Assembly (NCBI RefSeq): GCF_024868665.1
Contig: NC_079902.1
Span: 17,599,450-17,663,449, forward strand
Reading direction: 5' to 3'
Length of the DNA stretch: 64,000 bases
DNA from: Triplophysa rosa
Lineage: Eukaryota; Chordata; Actinopteri; Cypriniformes; Nemacheilidae
Position 1 is the first letter of the stretch, and every line of letters begins with the position of its first letter. This document shows positions 1-14,543 of this stretch, one piece after another. The notes under the pieces were generated by a model. The model did no database searches, was not told the DNA's origin, and saw only the letters and a program-made list of their open reading frames with translations. The translations under genes and the position numbers were made by a program.

Positions 1-2640
1 TATGAAAGCTGACAGAACATGGCGATATGCAAGGGGACCCGCGGTGCATTTAGATAGAAATAGCTCATTATAAAGTAATAAAAACATAACGCTTAATTGT
101 GTAAGCTCTTTATACACCTCTGAAGACATAGTTATGTATATTATATTGCATTTCCGTCAATAGATCCTCAAAAAAATTACACACTGGACCTTTAATGGCA
201 ACGATAGCCCTGCATACTTATTAATGCTTGGGTGATCTGATTGGGTAAATGGCCCGCCCACCATATACTACAACTACAAACTACAATATGATTCATAAAA
301 ACTTTCCTAACATTATAAGTGGACCACAAGGGAATAAAAGGAATCATTTGTGTATCACATGTATACGAACCTTTTTAACAAGAATGTTTTCTTATCCTCT
401 TAGCCAAAGGATGTGGACCATTACAGGCACTCATGTGGTACAGTGTTTGTTTTAAAAGCTTTTAATCCCAAATGCTGGTGTATTCTCAGGATGACTGTTA
501 TTATTGTAAATTTCATCGTAGATAATACATTCATGCAGAGATAATCCCATTTACAATGAGACAATAATCAGGTGGTTCAGTCTCCCTGATCAAATAGGAA
601 TTATTTTTCACTCTTTGTACCAACATACATTTCAAAGGGGAATACATGGATTTACCTACCGCTGCAGACTGTGGTCCTCTAAATTACCCACAATGTTTTG
701 AGACATCTTAAAGGGCAGGATCGTGCTCTGATCATCATGAGGTAAAAAAGCCGGAAAACTATCCATGCGGCTTTTTCTGTAAGACTTTCCAAGGCCCCTT
801 TCCTTTGTGCTAACAGAGAGGAGGTGCTGTAAAGCCTCTTAGCTCTTCACAGATCCATACAAACCCAGACAGATAATGTGTCTTTTTGGCAAGAGGTGAC
901 AAAAGGTCTTGGCACTTATTTATTATTTCATTCTACTGTCTGTCTGTACTCCGCTACCTATGTTATATTTCAGGTGAGAGGACGTCACTATTGTGTTGAG
1001 TTTGTAGATAAAAAACGGACAATGTTTACACATGCGCTTTTGTGGTGAATGTGAGGATGAGCTGTTAAACTCATTGCTACAGTATATGGCAAACTGAAAT
1101 ATATTATTAGGTTCAATTTGTGTATTCTGTGGTTGTCATTGATATCACCTTTGTTGTTAAAAGTATTTGGCAACCGTATTCGTACAAACAGAGCGTACTG
1201 TACTGCATTTATTCTACAACACTTGTTAGCTGCCAACAAGACAGCTATTTTTAACATTTCTGTGGAGTAGAAATATATGTGACATTTGTGTTGTAGTTTA
1301 ACTCAGAAACATTAACATTTAACATTTTGTTCCAATGGTAATTCACATTTGTCATCCTGTATTGCAAGTATATACGTAGATGGAATAATCAAATATGCTT
1401 TAAACTAGTCTACCGGAACTTTCCCTAGAAAAGCCATCTGTACCACCAAATGTTATTTTTTTGTCTTATCAGTCATCAGGACCACAGGAAATCCATTTTA
1501 AGTTTGTGAAATGATGTTGTCAGTATGCAGTTTTATCTTGTTTTTTTAAGTGTGATTTGAAATTTGATGCATGGCTGCGAACACTAACGTTAAAATGTTA
1601 CTGCGAAAGAAAGCAAAAGAAAATCACTATCTGTGTCCGCTCTGATGGGATAATACATTCATAACCTTACTGTCTCTTTGCTTTATATTACTCGGTCATG
1701 TTAACACAACCCAATAGTACAAGTTGTTTTATGTTATCATTGGACTTTTCTAATTTTGTAACAGCATAGCACATTGTCTTTTGAAAGCACTCAAATCACA
1801 TTTAGTAAGTTGAAGGCCTATAACACATTATTGTTAAATAACTCTTATGTTACACCAATTGTAAATAGATGGAGGTACATAATAGTGCTTCCCAAATGGT
1901 TTTGTTTCAAGATCTAAATTTGAAAACAGACAAAGTGGTAACCCAAGTGCCAAATATTTTACAAAACTGAACAAAAATTAGATTGAATTCATAATAAATA
2001 TTATTTTACAAACATTTTTATGTGAAATTAGATAATTCAATTAAATCTATTAGTAATAGGCCTACTGTTAATTGTTGAAATGAATCGATATGCTTATTGC
2101 TGAAATTGAAATAAACTGTTGGTTTGATTTTTTATTCAGAAAAAGGTTGAAGAGCAGATCATGCCTGCCTATAGCCCCAGGGTGACTATATGCCTGCCTG
2201 AATTACTTTACTTTTGAGAGCAGGTGAATGATGTGAGGGACACTTCTTCAAAAAACTAATCAGCCAGATGCACAGATATGTGTAAACATGTTCCATCCTT
2301 GAGCAAGCCAGCGGCCTGTGAAAGAATGTGTCATGATTTCGACACACTTGACTGGAGGAGCAGAAGATGTAAAAACACGAGGAACGTGCAGGTGGTCTCC
2401 GGATGATTTCAATAGCATGTATAGAAACATTTCCTGTCACGATCTTTCTCGAAATTTGTGAAATTGAAATGAAAAAGTGCAACATCTGAAGGCGAAAAAT
2501 CAGTATGTCTTGATAAGTGTCAGTGTGAACTAACAATAATGTGCTGGAAGGAAGTATCGAGTTGCTGTGAGATCTGGTATGGAGCATATCTCAGTATAAA
2601 GTGCTTGTTACGTGTTGGCTAGATATAGAAGCGCACAGGT
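1..2640. other. Non-coding stretch, nothing recognised
   Basis: AT-rich DNA with frequent stops in all frames. The longest open frame (133 codons on the minus strand near 2186-2587) has no recognisable motif. I see no repeat, RNA gene or exon here. Confidence 0.6.
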
Positions 2641-2649
2641 ATTCCCCAA

Positions 2650-2826
2650 AGGTATTTAATGATAATCCACAGGCAAGAGAACCCAGGAACAGGAACCACA
2701 CGCAAACATAAACGAAGGCAGACAAAGAACTAAGGAACAGACAGGCTTAAATACACAAGGGGAACATAATCAGGTAAAACATAATCAGTTGAGGGACTAA
2801 TTAACTAATAATTAACTAACTGTGAC
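2650..2826 (-). repeat. Possible retrotransposon tail fragment
   Basis: Read on the minus strand, this has a layout also seen at 53165-53395: a T-rich run, a TATTTAAGCC-type stretch, a GTTTATGTTTG-like stretch, then ATTAAATACC, which resembles a polyadenylation region. The shared layout suggests a 3-prime tail or LTR fragment of a retroelement. No coding part is attached, so the family is not assigned. Confidence 0.3.
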
Positions 2827-3045
2827 AGTGCTCTGTCTGTGTTCCAGTGTTTTCTATCTAAACTATTAAAAGCACCATGTTTCCTATAGTTTGCCTTAAT
2901 GCACTAATTAAGGTGGCACGGAAATGCTGTGCTAATATGCAAATTCATGTCCGAAAAAGTGATGTTACACTGCGTCAAGGGATATCTAAGGCTTTTTTTT
3001 CATTCTAAGACACTGAATATAAATAAGCACTCATGGTGTTATATT

Positions 3046-3541
<496 letters not shown>

Positions 3542-3544
<3 letters not shown>

Positions 3545-5240
3545 ACTCTGGCTCCTATCAAGTCTCTCTCAGGTTCCCCCATCGATGCATGTCAGCCGTT
3601 TCACTTCACACAATTACAGTGCATTACCTGCAGTGCATTCTCCATGCATGTTTGAGGAGGCAGGGGCAGCCTCAGTAGAGTTTGCTTAGATTATGGAGAT
3701 GTGTGTGCGCGCGCATGCCTGCTTGGATCACTCCACCGAACACGCAAGTCTTGGAAGACTGAGCAGCGAGGGAAATCTGAGCCTTTTTCCAGTGTTAATT
3801 AAGAGCTAATGTAGCTAATGTATTTTAGAAGCAGTCAGAAGCAGTTGACACCCTACACTGACACATGTCCAAAGTGCATTAAGGTCAGACATGTAATGTT
3901 CCCCAACATTGATGGATCACCGGAATCTAAATATTTTGTAAATTAGATGAACTAGTATAGCTGTGATCTGCCAGTGAGCATTAGACACAGTTTCTGAGAT
4001 CGAAAAACAGTCAGCTTCAGGACCATGGACAGCGTTTCATCCGAAGCCTGGCAAAACTGAACAACAGCAAATTTCATAAGTCAGCTGTAAAACACTGACA
4101 AACGCAATGTTTTGAAATTCTTGTTAACTTTAGAAAACAGCCATTTCTACTGTAGATGTCTTGTGTCACGTCGTTTTTTTTAATCTAGTTCTTAGGGCTT
4201 TATACACCGAACTACCCAATTATTCAAGGCAACTCCCTCACTTTTCTATTTTTAACTGCTATCATTCAAATACACACACAAGCCAAAGATAATAGAAGAA
4301 GCACAAGAAAAGACTTGTCAGATGATTCATAGCAAAGCGTAGTCTCCTGTGTAAACTCAAAAACAAACAAACCAATCTTGGGCAATCTGTCCAGCATTGC
4401 CGCTTAATGTACTCTGTCCCAAACCGAATACATTTGTATGTATATACAGTACGTGTTGTCTTGTATGTCAAACTTATTTATATTATGTGAAGTTATTTTT
4501 TTACGTTGTGTACATTTACATACAAAATACTTACAAAAGCTTTGAAGCTTGTCATCTCAAAACTCCTCAGAATGCAGATAGAACCGTACAATTCCAAGGC
4601 GACGACATGTGCATCTAGTTCCACCAAGACCAAATACATTGAGGTGATGACCATTAGCATGCTTAACTTTATATGTTCCGATAACAGTGTGACCCCAGTC
4701 AAAATAATGATGTACACACACACAATTTTTCTGCAAAGCAAGCTGTACCTCAGCGATGTTGATTTAGAATGTACAGTGCACTTCTAAAAGCACTCTGAGC
4801 ACTCGTATACGTTTATGACAGGAAAACTTCTCAGAGTTTCCTCTGCCCACATCCTCATCTGTACAGAGATAAAAAGCTGCAAGTGGCTCTCTCCGTATTC
4901 TCCAGAGATATGTTTTTTCTCTCTACATTTCTGCAAGACCTTCCACCCCTTCCTTTTTTATAGTCAAAGACTGTGTGGATATCTCTTCCCCGAAGGTATT
5001 ATTTTGGTTACTCTTGTGAAGTAGAGGGCGAGACGGGCCGAAATTCGACTCAACGATTGTAATTGAACAGTACATTTTTTCTCCACTTTTTTGTATTATT
5101 GCCCACGATGCAGCAGCTCTAGGCTGTTAATCTTTTTTTTTTTTTTTTTAAATCTGAGTATTCCTCTGAGGAGATCTCTCAATCCTTTACTTTTACATAA
5201 TCACATTATTATGGTTGACGTCTGTTGGGAAAACCTTTTA
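3542..5240. other. Non-coding stretch, nothing recognised
   Basis: No gene, RNA or clear transposon was seen. The short overlapping open frames on both strands near 4262-4787 have no recognisable motif. A T homopolymer of about 18 bases lies near 5131-5150. Confidence 0.55.
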
Positions 5241-5519
5241 GTTTAATCACAAGGCCATTGTAAATTGATAAATTGATTGGCTCTCATTAACACCTGTGCT
5301 GGACATGCATGCATCATCTGTTCTCAACCTACATGATGGCTGCGTGGCAGACTGGCAATAGATCATTTTTGGCTCCTGGCCCTTTCCAGATGTTAGATGG
5401 TGTTGATCTGTCATTGCAGGCTCCAGCTGTGTGGCTAGAAAAAGTGTACTGGCCATATGTCCCTTTTCCTTCCCTGCCTGGGATCAGACAACACAGACCG
5501 GGCAGATGGAATTACACAC

Positions 5520-6330
5520 CGTCTGCCCATGTCACGTTACGTGTCTGCCGGCATTAATTGGGCAGGGATTATTTCCTCCAATTGAAATGTAGAGGCTTTG
5601 AGGTTGAGGCGTCGACATTTGGTTGTTTTCACAGTGCTGCACATTATGGGCTGATAATCGGGAATGAAGAGAGAAAAGGTGTGCGAAGCGAGGGAGAGGA
5701 AGAACAGGGCGAGAGACATTGCGTAATAACTTGTCCAGTGCTTTGGAACATTTCTTCCCGGTGTAAGCAGCTGTATCTCTCGCAGGAGCAAAGATCTCTC
5801 TGTCACAGCGGGCTAATCAATGTTGACAAGGCATTTGAAAACTGGAGCGGTGAGTGGGCCGCATGTTCTAAAGTGATCAAATTGGCATGCTCCAGCTGAG
5901 CTGTGCTGTTTGAAGATGGCCTTTGATGAGGACTGCAGCATTGAGCGCAGGACTCTTCTGGGGACCCATTCAGCCACTCTACCCCAGATAGATTTATTTT
6001 TCTCTCGCTCTCTTTTTCATTGTGCACCCCATGATCTGTCATGATAAATACCATGTGCTGTTGGAGCCACAACCTATTTCATGATAAAAGTTTCAATTCT
6101 TTTCACTGTGAACAGCGTTTCTCGTCCGCTTTTTGCCGGATAAAGAGTGAGGCTGTCCATTTTAAGCGTGAGACAGCTTTAATGCCGCTGCAGGGCTGAG
6201 TAAAGTGCTAGCAATAAGATTTAGACAGGCTGGACTCCACTTGTAATCTGAGGGAAGAAAAACAGCTTTTCATCAAAGTGGATTTACAGTGCTTCCTGAA
6301 CTCGGTGAGAAAATCTAAACACCTGCCACA
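5520..6330. other. Unique non-coding block, candidate conserved element
   Basis: This block is less AT-rich than its neighbours, free of obvious repeats, and holds homeodomain-type cores such as ATTAATTG at 5553-5560 and CTAATCAATG near 5812. Overlapping short frames on both strands (up to 113 codons) have no domain signature. It could be a developmental enhancer, but conservation was not tested. Confidence 0.25.
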
Positions 6331-8671
6331 ATGGAACCAGATTACAGTCAATTGTTAGTGTTGGAGCAGATGTGAAATGTGTATTTATAAATAAACTATT
6401 AAAAAATGCAATGATTTTGGATAATTATAATACTGTAAATAGTGGTGTATCATTTTAATATCTTAGAACTTTACAGATGTTTTGTAAGCAATATGCATGG
6501 CAAGAAAAGTTGTTCTTAGTTTATTTGTTGCCTGACAGTTCAAGTATGTCATTCAGGTATTTCTGTAATGAGTACAAAAACACAAAAAAACATATTTTTT
6601 TCACCTGTCACTGAGTGTGGTGGAGGAATGGGGTCTGAGGAAGACAAAGCCTAACTGAAAAGCACATTTTTGTGTAGTATATGCAGAATTTGTTCTCATA
6701 GCTACAAAGAATTAAAAAAGTACATATTCTGAACATTTTACGACTGTATTTGGAGCCTGGCAGTAAGAGCTAACTTGTGTATTAAAGATCAAGCTTTAAC
6801 TGACAGGAGTTTTCTCAAAATCCTTTGCCTTATGGGCTTACTATATTTATTGCTTTGTATAACAATATTAAGTTTGGCACCAATTATCGATAAAGAGAAT
6901 TAAAGATAAAACTCAAAACAAGTTAGGTGGAAAAAATATGTTGTTTTACTTTAGTTATGGGAACATTTTTAAATTGTACATTGAGGCAGTTGCCTTATAT
7001 TTTATTTATTGTTTTTTCGTACTGTTTTTTTCTTGCACTGTTTTTTTTCTTATTGCACAGCAGACACAAGAATAACATTGACAGGGTTACTGTGAGTAAA
7101 AAGTATGTTTGCTGGAAGATTGCTGGATTGTTTAGGGGCCCACCAGCCAATTGAAAGCACATTGTGCTAGTTGGAAACCAATAAATTACACACATTTTTT
7201 CCTATACATTTCATTTTACAACAATATATATCATAAACATAATCACAAAGGTATTTCACCAAAAGGGAATGACAGGCATGTTCAAGCCTGCTTTGTTGTA
7301 TCCATGCTTGTAATGCATTTTTGTGCAAGTGTAGAGAAAACAATCACACCCCAGTGCAGACATTCACTTTGGGACTAGTCTCAATAACCACATTTCTGGA
7401 AGATGGTTTTTACACTTCTGGGTCCATTTTTATTATTAAGAGTAGATGGAGGGATATTATGTGGTGATTAAATAAATAGTATATTATCCAAATCTGTAAA
7501 ATAAGCATTCTCTACATATGACTGGCACTTTGTTTTGTAGCAAGGAACAATTGTTTTTTATGCTATTTGCTCTCTGAAGTTGGATTTCACAAATACTATA
7601 AGTAGCAGAATTAAATTCACTGAAGCCAGAAGAAAAAACATGCAACGTATTCCGCACGTCAATATACTGTGTTTGTTCGACTGGCAGTGTTAACTGACAT
7701 GCTTCAATAATTGCCGTAGCCTGTGACAAATTGGGTTGTGAAGTCTCTTTGAAGTAACCCATCTTTTATCTGTGGTCTTTCCAGACTTTCTCAGAGCAAC
7801 TGAATGTTCACCTATGGTTTATTTTTATTCTCTTTTTCTGTCTGTTTTTAATTGCATCTGAAAACAGAACCAGAACTTCAGTTCACCTCATTAATCCTTC
7901 TAACTTCCTCATTAGCACCTGATCTTGCATCGGTTTCTATTTTCAGTTGAACTGCTTCCATTGAAAGCTGCATCTCCACGTCTTAATTCACTGCAATGAG
8001 AACATCACCTGTCAGGCCCTCTGCATTTACCCCGGGGACCAAAGCATCCACACGCCAACTGCAAAACTGTCAGCAGAAGAGTGACAGAGGACAAAGATGT
8101 GCATTAAGTTTCTCACAACCTCCAGCATTCACATCATTCGGAATTTTGTTGGAGCAGGCAGGTTGGATGAACCAGACGACAGTAATCTGGATTAGATAGA
8201 TGGATGGTGAAGAAATGCAGGGGGTATTGACTTCCGTCTCATTGTATCATGTCTGTGTGGACAGGTACATATGTTTTCTATAGATGCACAGGCAGGGGTC
8301 GAAAGTATTGGGTATAAAAAGAGTGTAAGTGTTTTTTAATATATTTTTTTCCATCACAAATTGTATAAAAAAATATTTACTGTATTGCTTCCAAAGTTTC
8401 TTGACAATTGAGTAGTGACCTGATTTCTACTTCATAGTTATTTCACTTTATGGCATAACATTTTCCATTCATTTCTTTTTAAGACTTTTCAAAATGCATA
8501 AACGATTTCCTATTTAATTTAAATAAAAATATAGCACTTTAAGTGTAGATCAACTGTATAAAGACAAGGAAACTTTTGAGCTGGCAATTAAATATAAGAT
8601 GGTGATTTCCTGCCTTTATGATTATTAGGTTTATGTATTTATTTTTGTGTGTATGTATTATCTGAAGACTA
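6331..8671. other. Non-coding stretch, nothing recognised
   Basis: AT-rich DNA with only short chance open frames (up to 92 codons) and no repeats or RNA genes that I can name. Confidence 0.55.
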
Positions 8672-8718
<47 letters not shown>

Positions 8719-8720
8719 AA
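8672..8720. repeat. GA dinucleotide microsatellite
   Basis: An almost pure GA run of about 49 bases, broken by an AAAGA interruption near 8703. It accounts for the serine/leucine-rich open frame on the minus strand. Confidence 0.95.
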
Positions 8721-11700
8721 ACAGAGCGATGGTGTGTGCAAGCACTTCCTTAAATAAAAATGTGTCATGTTACAAAAGCTGAAGAGAGAGAGTAATATAA
8801 AAACCATGCTAGAGAACATTGCATTACAGAGATTGCTTTGGTTTCAATCTATTGTCCAGAGCTCATATAATCTCTATCATGTCAACAGGGCGGAAGAGAG
8901 TTGGATAGGACTTGTGTAAGTGTACATAAAAGGCGTAAGAAGCCAGGCGTTTGTTAGTGATCCTCTTGGGCTGTAGAGATAAGAGTGGATGGTAAATGCT
9001 TGAAATCAATAAGCCTAAAGTAAGGGGCACACAGTGTACCCCTATGCATTGAAATACAGCGAAATGAAGACAGCTTTGCGGGTCATTTTTAAAGCTTTCG
9101 CTGTTCTTCCGGTCTCATATGCTTCTCAGGCTACATTATTTATGAACCTGCAGCACAACATCGAAATCTGGGCTTAAACCCTTTTCTTTACTCAAACTAT
9201 GAGAGAGATGCTACTGTGCCGTTGATGGCACTTGCTGACTGAGTAATCCGTCAAAATTGATTTTATATAACCTTTTATTAAATATGATCTTCATATAATC
9301 TACTATATACAATCTTCTCACAGACCATCAATTGAATCCGATGGTCAGCGTGAGAGGCTGAGAATGAGAGGCTGAGAATCAAATGTCACACTAGAATCTG
9401 CTTGCAGATTATCTGCTTGCGGATTCTACCAATAACCGTGTTACAATCTGACAGGCTTCCATTGGTGAAAAAAGTCATTTTGACGTTCAGTATCAAGATT
9501 GTGATCGGATATATTGCGTCCTGGTGCGTACAAGAACACAGGTGATTTTTGTATCTGAGTTATCACTGTCTCACGCTGTTTATTTATTAAACTCTCGTGT
9601 GTACCGTCACCTTTACATTCAGACTATTCCATTTGCTGTCCAATAGTTATTTATTTTCCAGAATGCATTCTTTCCCTGAGACGCATCAAAATTAAACTCT
9701 CACTTTGTTCAATTGTCACTCTTTCTCTGTACAGCCCTGCTCTCTTGAGCACCCCTGCGCTTTCATATATCAGTTTGTTGAGATTGTAATAAAAACATGT
9801 AATGCACTCAATGTTTGATTGACAGGTCCATGTTCATGGGGAAGAGTGAGGAAATTATCTGAATATTCAACATGATAAGCATGCATCTTTTCATGACTAC
9901 ATGGGGACAGTCTTGGGTTACTGATAGAGTAGGGGGCAAACTGGAACCTAATTGTGTTTGTGTAAGAGTTAATTGCTGGCAAAGTAGAATTATCCATTTG
10001 AATGTGGAGGAGGTCTCTGTGAATCTTTGACTAATTCTGTAGAGGTTAATACAGATTTACTCAGAATTAAAATTAACCACAGTCAGCAAACTTAAAACAT
10101 GTTATTCGGCCATGACTCTTCTTGACAGTGACTCACCTTGCATAAACATGAGGTAAAAGAAAATTGCTGTGTTGGGATGCCTTAAAAAAAGAGATATTTA
10201 TTTTCACTTAATTTTATAGGCAACTTTTTTTTAGGTTAACTTTTTTCTGACCGTTTTACCATTTTGTACATTAATTTGTTTTTACCTGTATGTTTTTGTA
10301 TTTGTAATAATTTTATAACAAATAAGTACATAAATAAATATAGATTTTGATGTATTATTATTATTATTGATTAGTAATTCTGGGCAAAGTGGAAATTGTT
10401 TCAACACCACAAAAATAATATTTATGATTTTATTTATTATTTATTAAATCTTTTTTTCCTGTTTTTATGTCATTTTCCCTTTTAATATAATTTTTCCATT
10501 TTCATTTCTTTCTGTCTTAATATGCTAAGATCATCTCTGCAAACTGTGAAAAGCGCTTTAGAAAATGTCATTACTGAAAATGCCCAACATTATATTCATT
10601 TTAATTGTCGTTTCGTCGTTTCTTTTTGTTTAGAGCGACAACAATTCATTCAGCGAAAACAAACACTCAACATTGCTGCTAATGATCCAAACACATATTA
10701 ACCAACACGTGGTTCCCATGGCAATAGTGATTCCATGCCACACGAAAATGTCCAGAATTTATAGACGTTAAGACTGATGTATCTGTAACTACCTAGTGGG
10801 CCACACGCTCACGTTCTTGTTGACAGGAGAGAAAGCGAGAGGCAGCACCTTCGATTAACTCAGAGGGCACTGAGCATGGTGTTTTAAACAAGACATATGG
10901 TCATCGCAGGCAGCTGTCTGCTTGCTCAAACAGACAGCCATTCGTCCATGTCTCATTGGCTTCTGTATTGATGTTTCTAGCAGGGATGTTGTTGGTGGGG
11001 GGGTGTGTGGAAGGAAAGATTCCTCCCTGAGACATCCAAACACCTCCCGCTGACACCCTTTAGTAACCAACATACTTACATAACGTAACATAGTTAGTAA
11101 CCAGAATAAAGCTTAGTGGCTGTTAGAGCTGGGATTTTCATTTTATTACTCTTTTTTTTTTTAGGCAGTAAGGGAACAAAGTATAAAAATGCATCTCTCA
11201 ATTTTGAGGTTGACTAATGTTAACAGTGTCAAAATATGTCAAACACGTTTGCATCCAACGCCCGTCATGCATGTTGCGTAACCACAGAGCAACGTCCCTA
11301 GTAATAGAATGTGAAAGAACAACACAAAACACAACTCTCATGAAACAATGCAAAAATAAACAAACATGATTGTTTGCGTCCTAATTGTTATTCAGAATAA
11401 CATGATGTTCCAGCCATGTGACTTTGATACATGCATCTGGAACACATATAATTTGTCATGGCAGCCTAGTTGTAGTTGACAGTGAGGATCACAGTGCTCA
11501 TCTGTTTGATCCATTTATTCCAGCACTGTTATGGATGAGAGAACTGCTGTAATGAAATTGTCTCAGCATTGCATATTACCCATAATTCCCCAGGCCTTCA
11601 GGCACTGTCTTGTTGACGACTGAGCCGGACTGAAAAAACATCACATTTTACACATGTGATGTTTTGATAAGGTAATTATGGAACTGCATAAAATAACACT

Positions 11701-11900
11701 CTGGTCACAGCAGCAAAATAACTGTTCATTTGTGTTTGTATGCAGTATTTGCGTGTGAAAAGGGTAGGCTAGACAACACCAGGGAATGTTTTGCAACGTG
11801 GGTTTATTATAAATAACTTTTGTATAAGCACAGAATATTCATTTTACACAATGGGTGTTATGCTCACGTAAACCTGGTTTTCGTGATGTCTCATAATTGT
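8721..11900. other. Non-coding stretch with a short local duplication
   Basis: No gene was seen. Near 9350-9380 a 14-base unit containing GAGAGGCTGAGAAT is repeated in tandem, and near 9402-9427 TCTGCTTGCAGATTA is repeated as TCTGCTTGCGGATT. The remainder is AT-rich with small runs of ATT near 10352-10372. Confidence 0.5.
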
Positions 11901-11989
11901 AGATTGGGTTGTATGTGTGTTCATGGTATGCACATGTTCATTTATGTGCAAGGACAAGCGAGCTGAAGTAATTAGTTTGACTTCGTCCT

Positions 11990-12460
11990 CACACTCGCTG
12001 AGTGTTTCGACCAGCACAGTTGGAATGCCAAAGGTCACCTGCCGTCTCTACGCATCCCTGATCACCACCAGCAATTACCTGCCAGGTTCATCGTCGCCCG
12101 CCGCCTCCCTCCTTCTCTCACATTTCTTTTCAATAAAAGTAAACACATCGGGGTCACGGCAGGGTCAGCACGGGTGTAAATTTCCTTTTTTCCACCAGAG
12201 TGCCATTCAAGTCATCCATGTTGAGTCTGTCCATAATTTAGAAATAATTAGCTCTCCTCCGTGCACAGTGTGTGCAGTTCTCTTCCCCTTGAAGCGTGCT
12301 CTTCCCAGATCAATCTTGCTAATTGCTTTTAGAGGGACTAATCCTATAAACTGCTCTCGCTTTAAACTGCATAAGGGCCCCTGAAGAGGGCGTCAGCCTG
12401 AGCTGATTTGGATTCAGCGGCAGCCATCATCGCTGCAAAAGGCCGGGTCAAAAGGTTGTG
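11990..12460. other. Unique non-coding block, candidate conserved element
   Basis: A less AT-rich block with TAATTA at 12245-12250 and TAATTG at 12320-12325 and no repeat structure. A 155-codon plus-strand frame (11917-12384) crosses it but shows no known domain and no splice logic, so it is not called as a gene. A regulatory element is one possible reading, untested. Confidence 0.25.
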
Positions 12461-14056
12461 ACAGTAGAGAATACCTACAACCTTAAACAGGTCGCATCAG
12501 AGCCCAATTTGTGCCCAACAAGACAAGGTGCTTGCTTCGCTTAGAAGGGCAAATGTGCGTTCTTTCATTCAAGATGCAGCTCGTATGGCTGAGAGAAGGG
12601 CGGGGGGATGCAGGTCAGCCACTTTGGGCAAAGATGTTTACCTGATATTAAATCGCAGTCCTGCTATTTAAACCAAGAAATGGCATGCATTGCCATCTCT
12701 GCACCAAGAGATGAGGCCTCGCCCACAAGCAGTGACATCATAAGTCATGAAAGTATGAAGGGGAGGTGGAAAAGTGTTGCTGAAACAAACTGCTATTTTG
12801 CCCAGACTAGCACTCTTTTTCTTTAGTCTTGTTCAACCTTTTTTGTGATCTGTGGTATTCTTTTCATTTTATAGATTTCTGTCATTTCAAAAGATCTAGT
12901 TTCATACTGTTACTGTCAGTCTGCTCATGAATTGTTTTCTTCAGGCTGTGAAGTGCATCAACATTCAACTTTTGGGTGCATTGTGATTCATTGCAAAAAC
13001 ATTTATGCAGGATTAGTCTCTGTAAATGTTTCTTTTCATGGTTTATATGCTGCTTCAGATTTTCAGTTCCAGAAACGTACCAGCATTTAATTGGCTCATA
13101 AAGCCGGAAGCATTTTAAATTCTGAATTTAACTTTAGCAACCCTGCTAAAATGTCCAGCTTAAACCTGTCAAACATTCACACTGTCGCAAGCTGATTTAT
13201 GCTGGTCTTTTTTGTGATGCAGACCAACACAATCTCATGGGTTTCACAAAACTAAAAAAAACTGCAAAACTATTTACGACAAGGCAAATTCATAAGATCT
13301 TATTTGTGCATTTTAGTACAATCTGTTTTTCACCCCAGTGACATTAGGTTTAGGGGTGGAGCTTAATTATTGCTTTTTTTCTAATAGTCAAACATATTTC
13401 AGTCAAACACAATATAGTCAAACTAAGTTTTACTTTGTACAAATTCATGCGACATCGCCATCTCGTAAAATAGTTTTGTTTTCCTGTGAGATAAGATTGG
13501 GAAAACACAACGCTGCACTACAGTAATGGTTGTTGTGGAGGTTAAAACAACTTTAGGGCTAAATCAATATATGTCTTGACACCCCAGGCCCAGTGGGAAC
13601 CCTTACATTAACCGTTAAGAGAGATCTGAGAGGGGGTGATTCTTTGACAAGCCACAATTCTGAATGTCAAAGCAAACAGAAAGCAGTTTTATACAGCTGC
13701 AACCACACAAGCTCGCCTTGTTTGGATACCCTTGATACAGTCAAGAACCGTATACAATTGCTAGCCACCTTATTAGGTTGATCGATTGCTAGCCTTGGTA
13801 ACACAAACATATAATCCCAACGGTTTCAAACATTGACGATTTCTTTGTTGGTTTCTCGTGGATTGAGACTAATTTAAGTAAATGCAATAATTGGGATAGA
13901 ATCGCTTGTGCACGCTTTTGTTGTCAATTTAGGAGCTGATCACCCGAGGGGTAAATGTGTATGTCGACTACCAACCAATAAGTTTTTTAAAGACACACTG
14001 AAGTGGCTTGATATACGCAGATTTTTTGATGAGCTGACATAATTTCTTTTGAAACA
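12461..14056. other. Non-coding stretch
   Basis: No gene was seen. The part around 13220-13510 contains a stretch (CGACATCGCCATCTCGTAAA and flanks) resembling 16590-16640 (GAATTCGCCAACTTGTAAAA). The two may be fragments of one dispersed repeat, but the match is loose. Confidence 0.4.
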
Positions 14057-14543
14057 CACTCTAAAAATTGCTGGGTTATTTTAAACCCAGCGTTGGGTGA
14101 AAAGGGACGAACCCAGCCGTTGGGTTGTAACCTAACCTATGCTATGTTGTTTCAACCCAAAATGCTGGGTTGTTGTAACCCATTGTTGGGTCAGTAAATG
14201 TTATCTGTGATTGACCTATGGCTGGATTTATACCTTTTCGACCCAATGCTGGGTAAGAAATAACCCAGCATTTTTCCAGTGCAGGAAGTTGGTGACATAT
14301 TGAATGGGTTCTTCCTCTTTGAAGCAGCCAGTAGCATTTAGTTTACCTCACAGCCTGTAATTTTCTAAGAAGCTGATCCGCACAGTCACATGTGATAAAA
14401 ATCTTATGTTTTGTATGCATGTCGTTCCAAAAAGAAATGCTCGGTCACTTTCAACCGCGCTGGGTCAAAAAGGGACAAACCAACAGATTAGAGTGATTAG
14501 ATCTGACCCATCAATGGGTTAAAACAACCCAGAACTTACAGTG
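14057..14543. mobile_element. MITE-like element(s) rich in GGGTT/AACCC
   Basis: The left end starts CACTCTAAAAATTGCTGGGT. An inner right end at 14281 reads, on the other strand, CACTGGAAAAATGCTGGGTT. An outer right end at 14543 reads CACTGTAAGTTCTGGGTTGT on the other strand. The interior is full of CAACCCA/TGGGTT words. This looks like a short non-autonomous DNA transposon, possibly two overlapping copies with 14282-14440 between them. I could not find an 8-bp target duplication, so a hAT-like assignment stays tentative. Confidence 0.65.

Noticed and set aside
11917..12384. 155-codon plus-strand frame
   Set aside because: It has no recognisable domain, no flanking splice-site pattern and no promoter; treated as non-coding.
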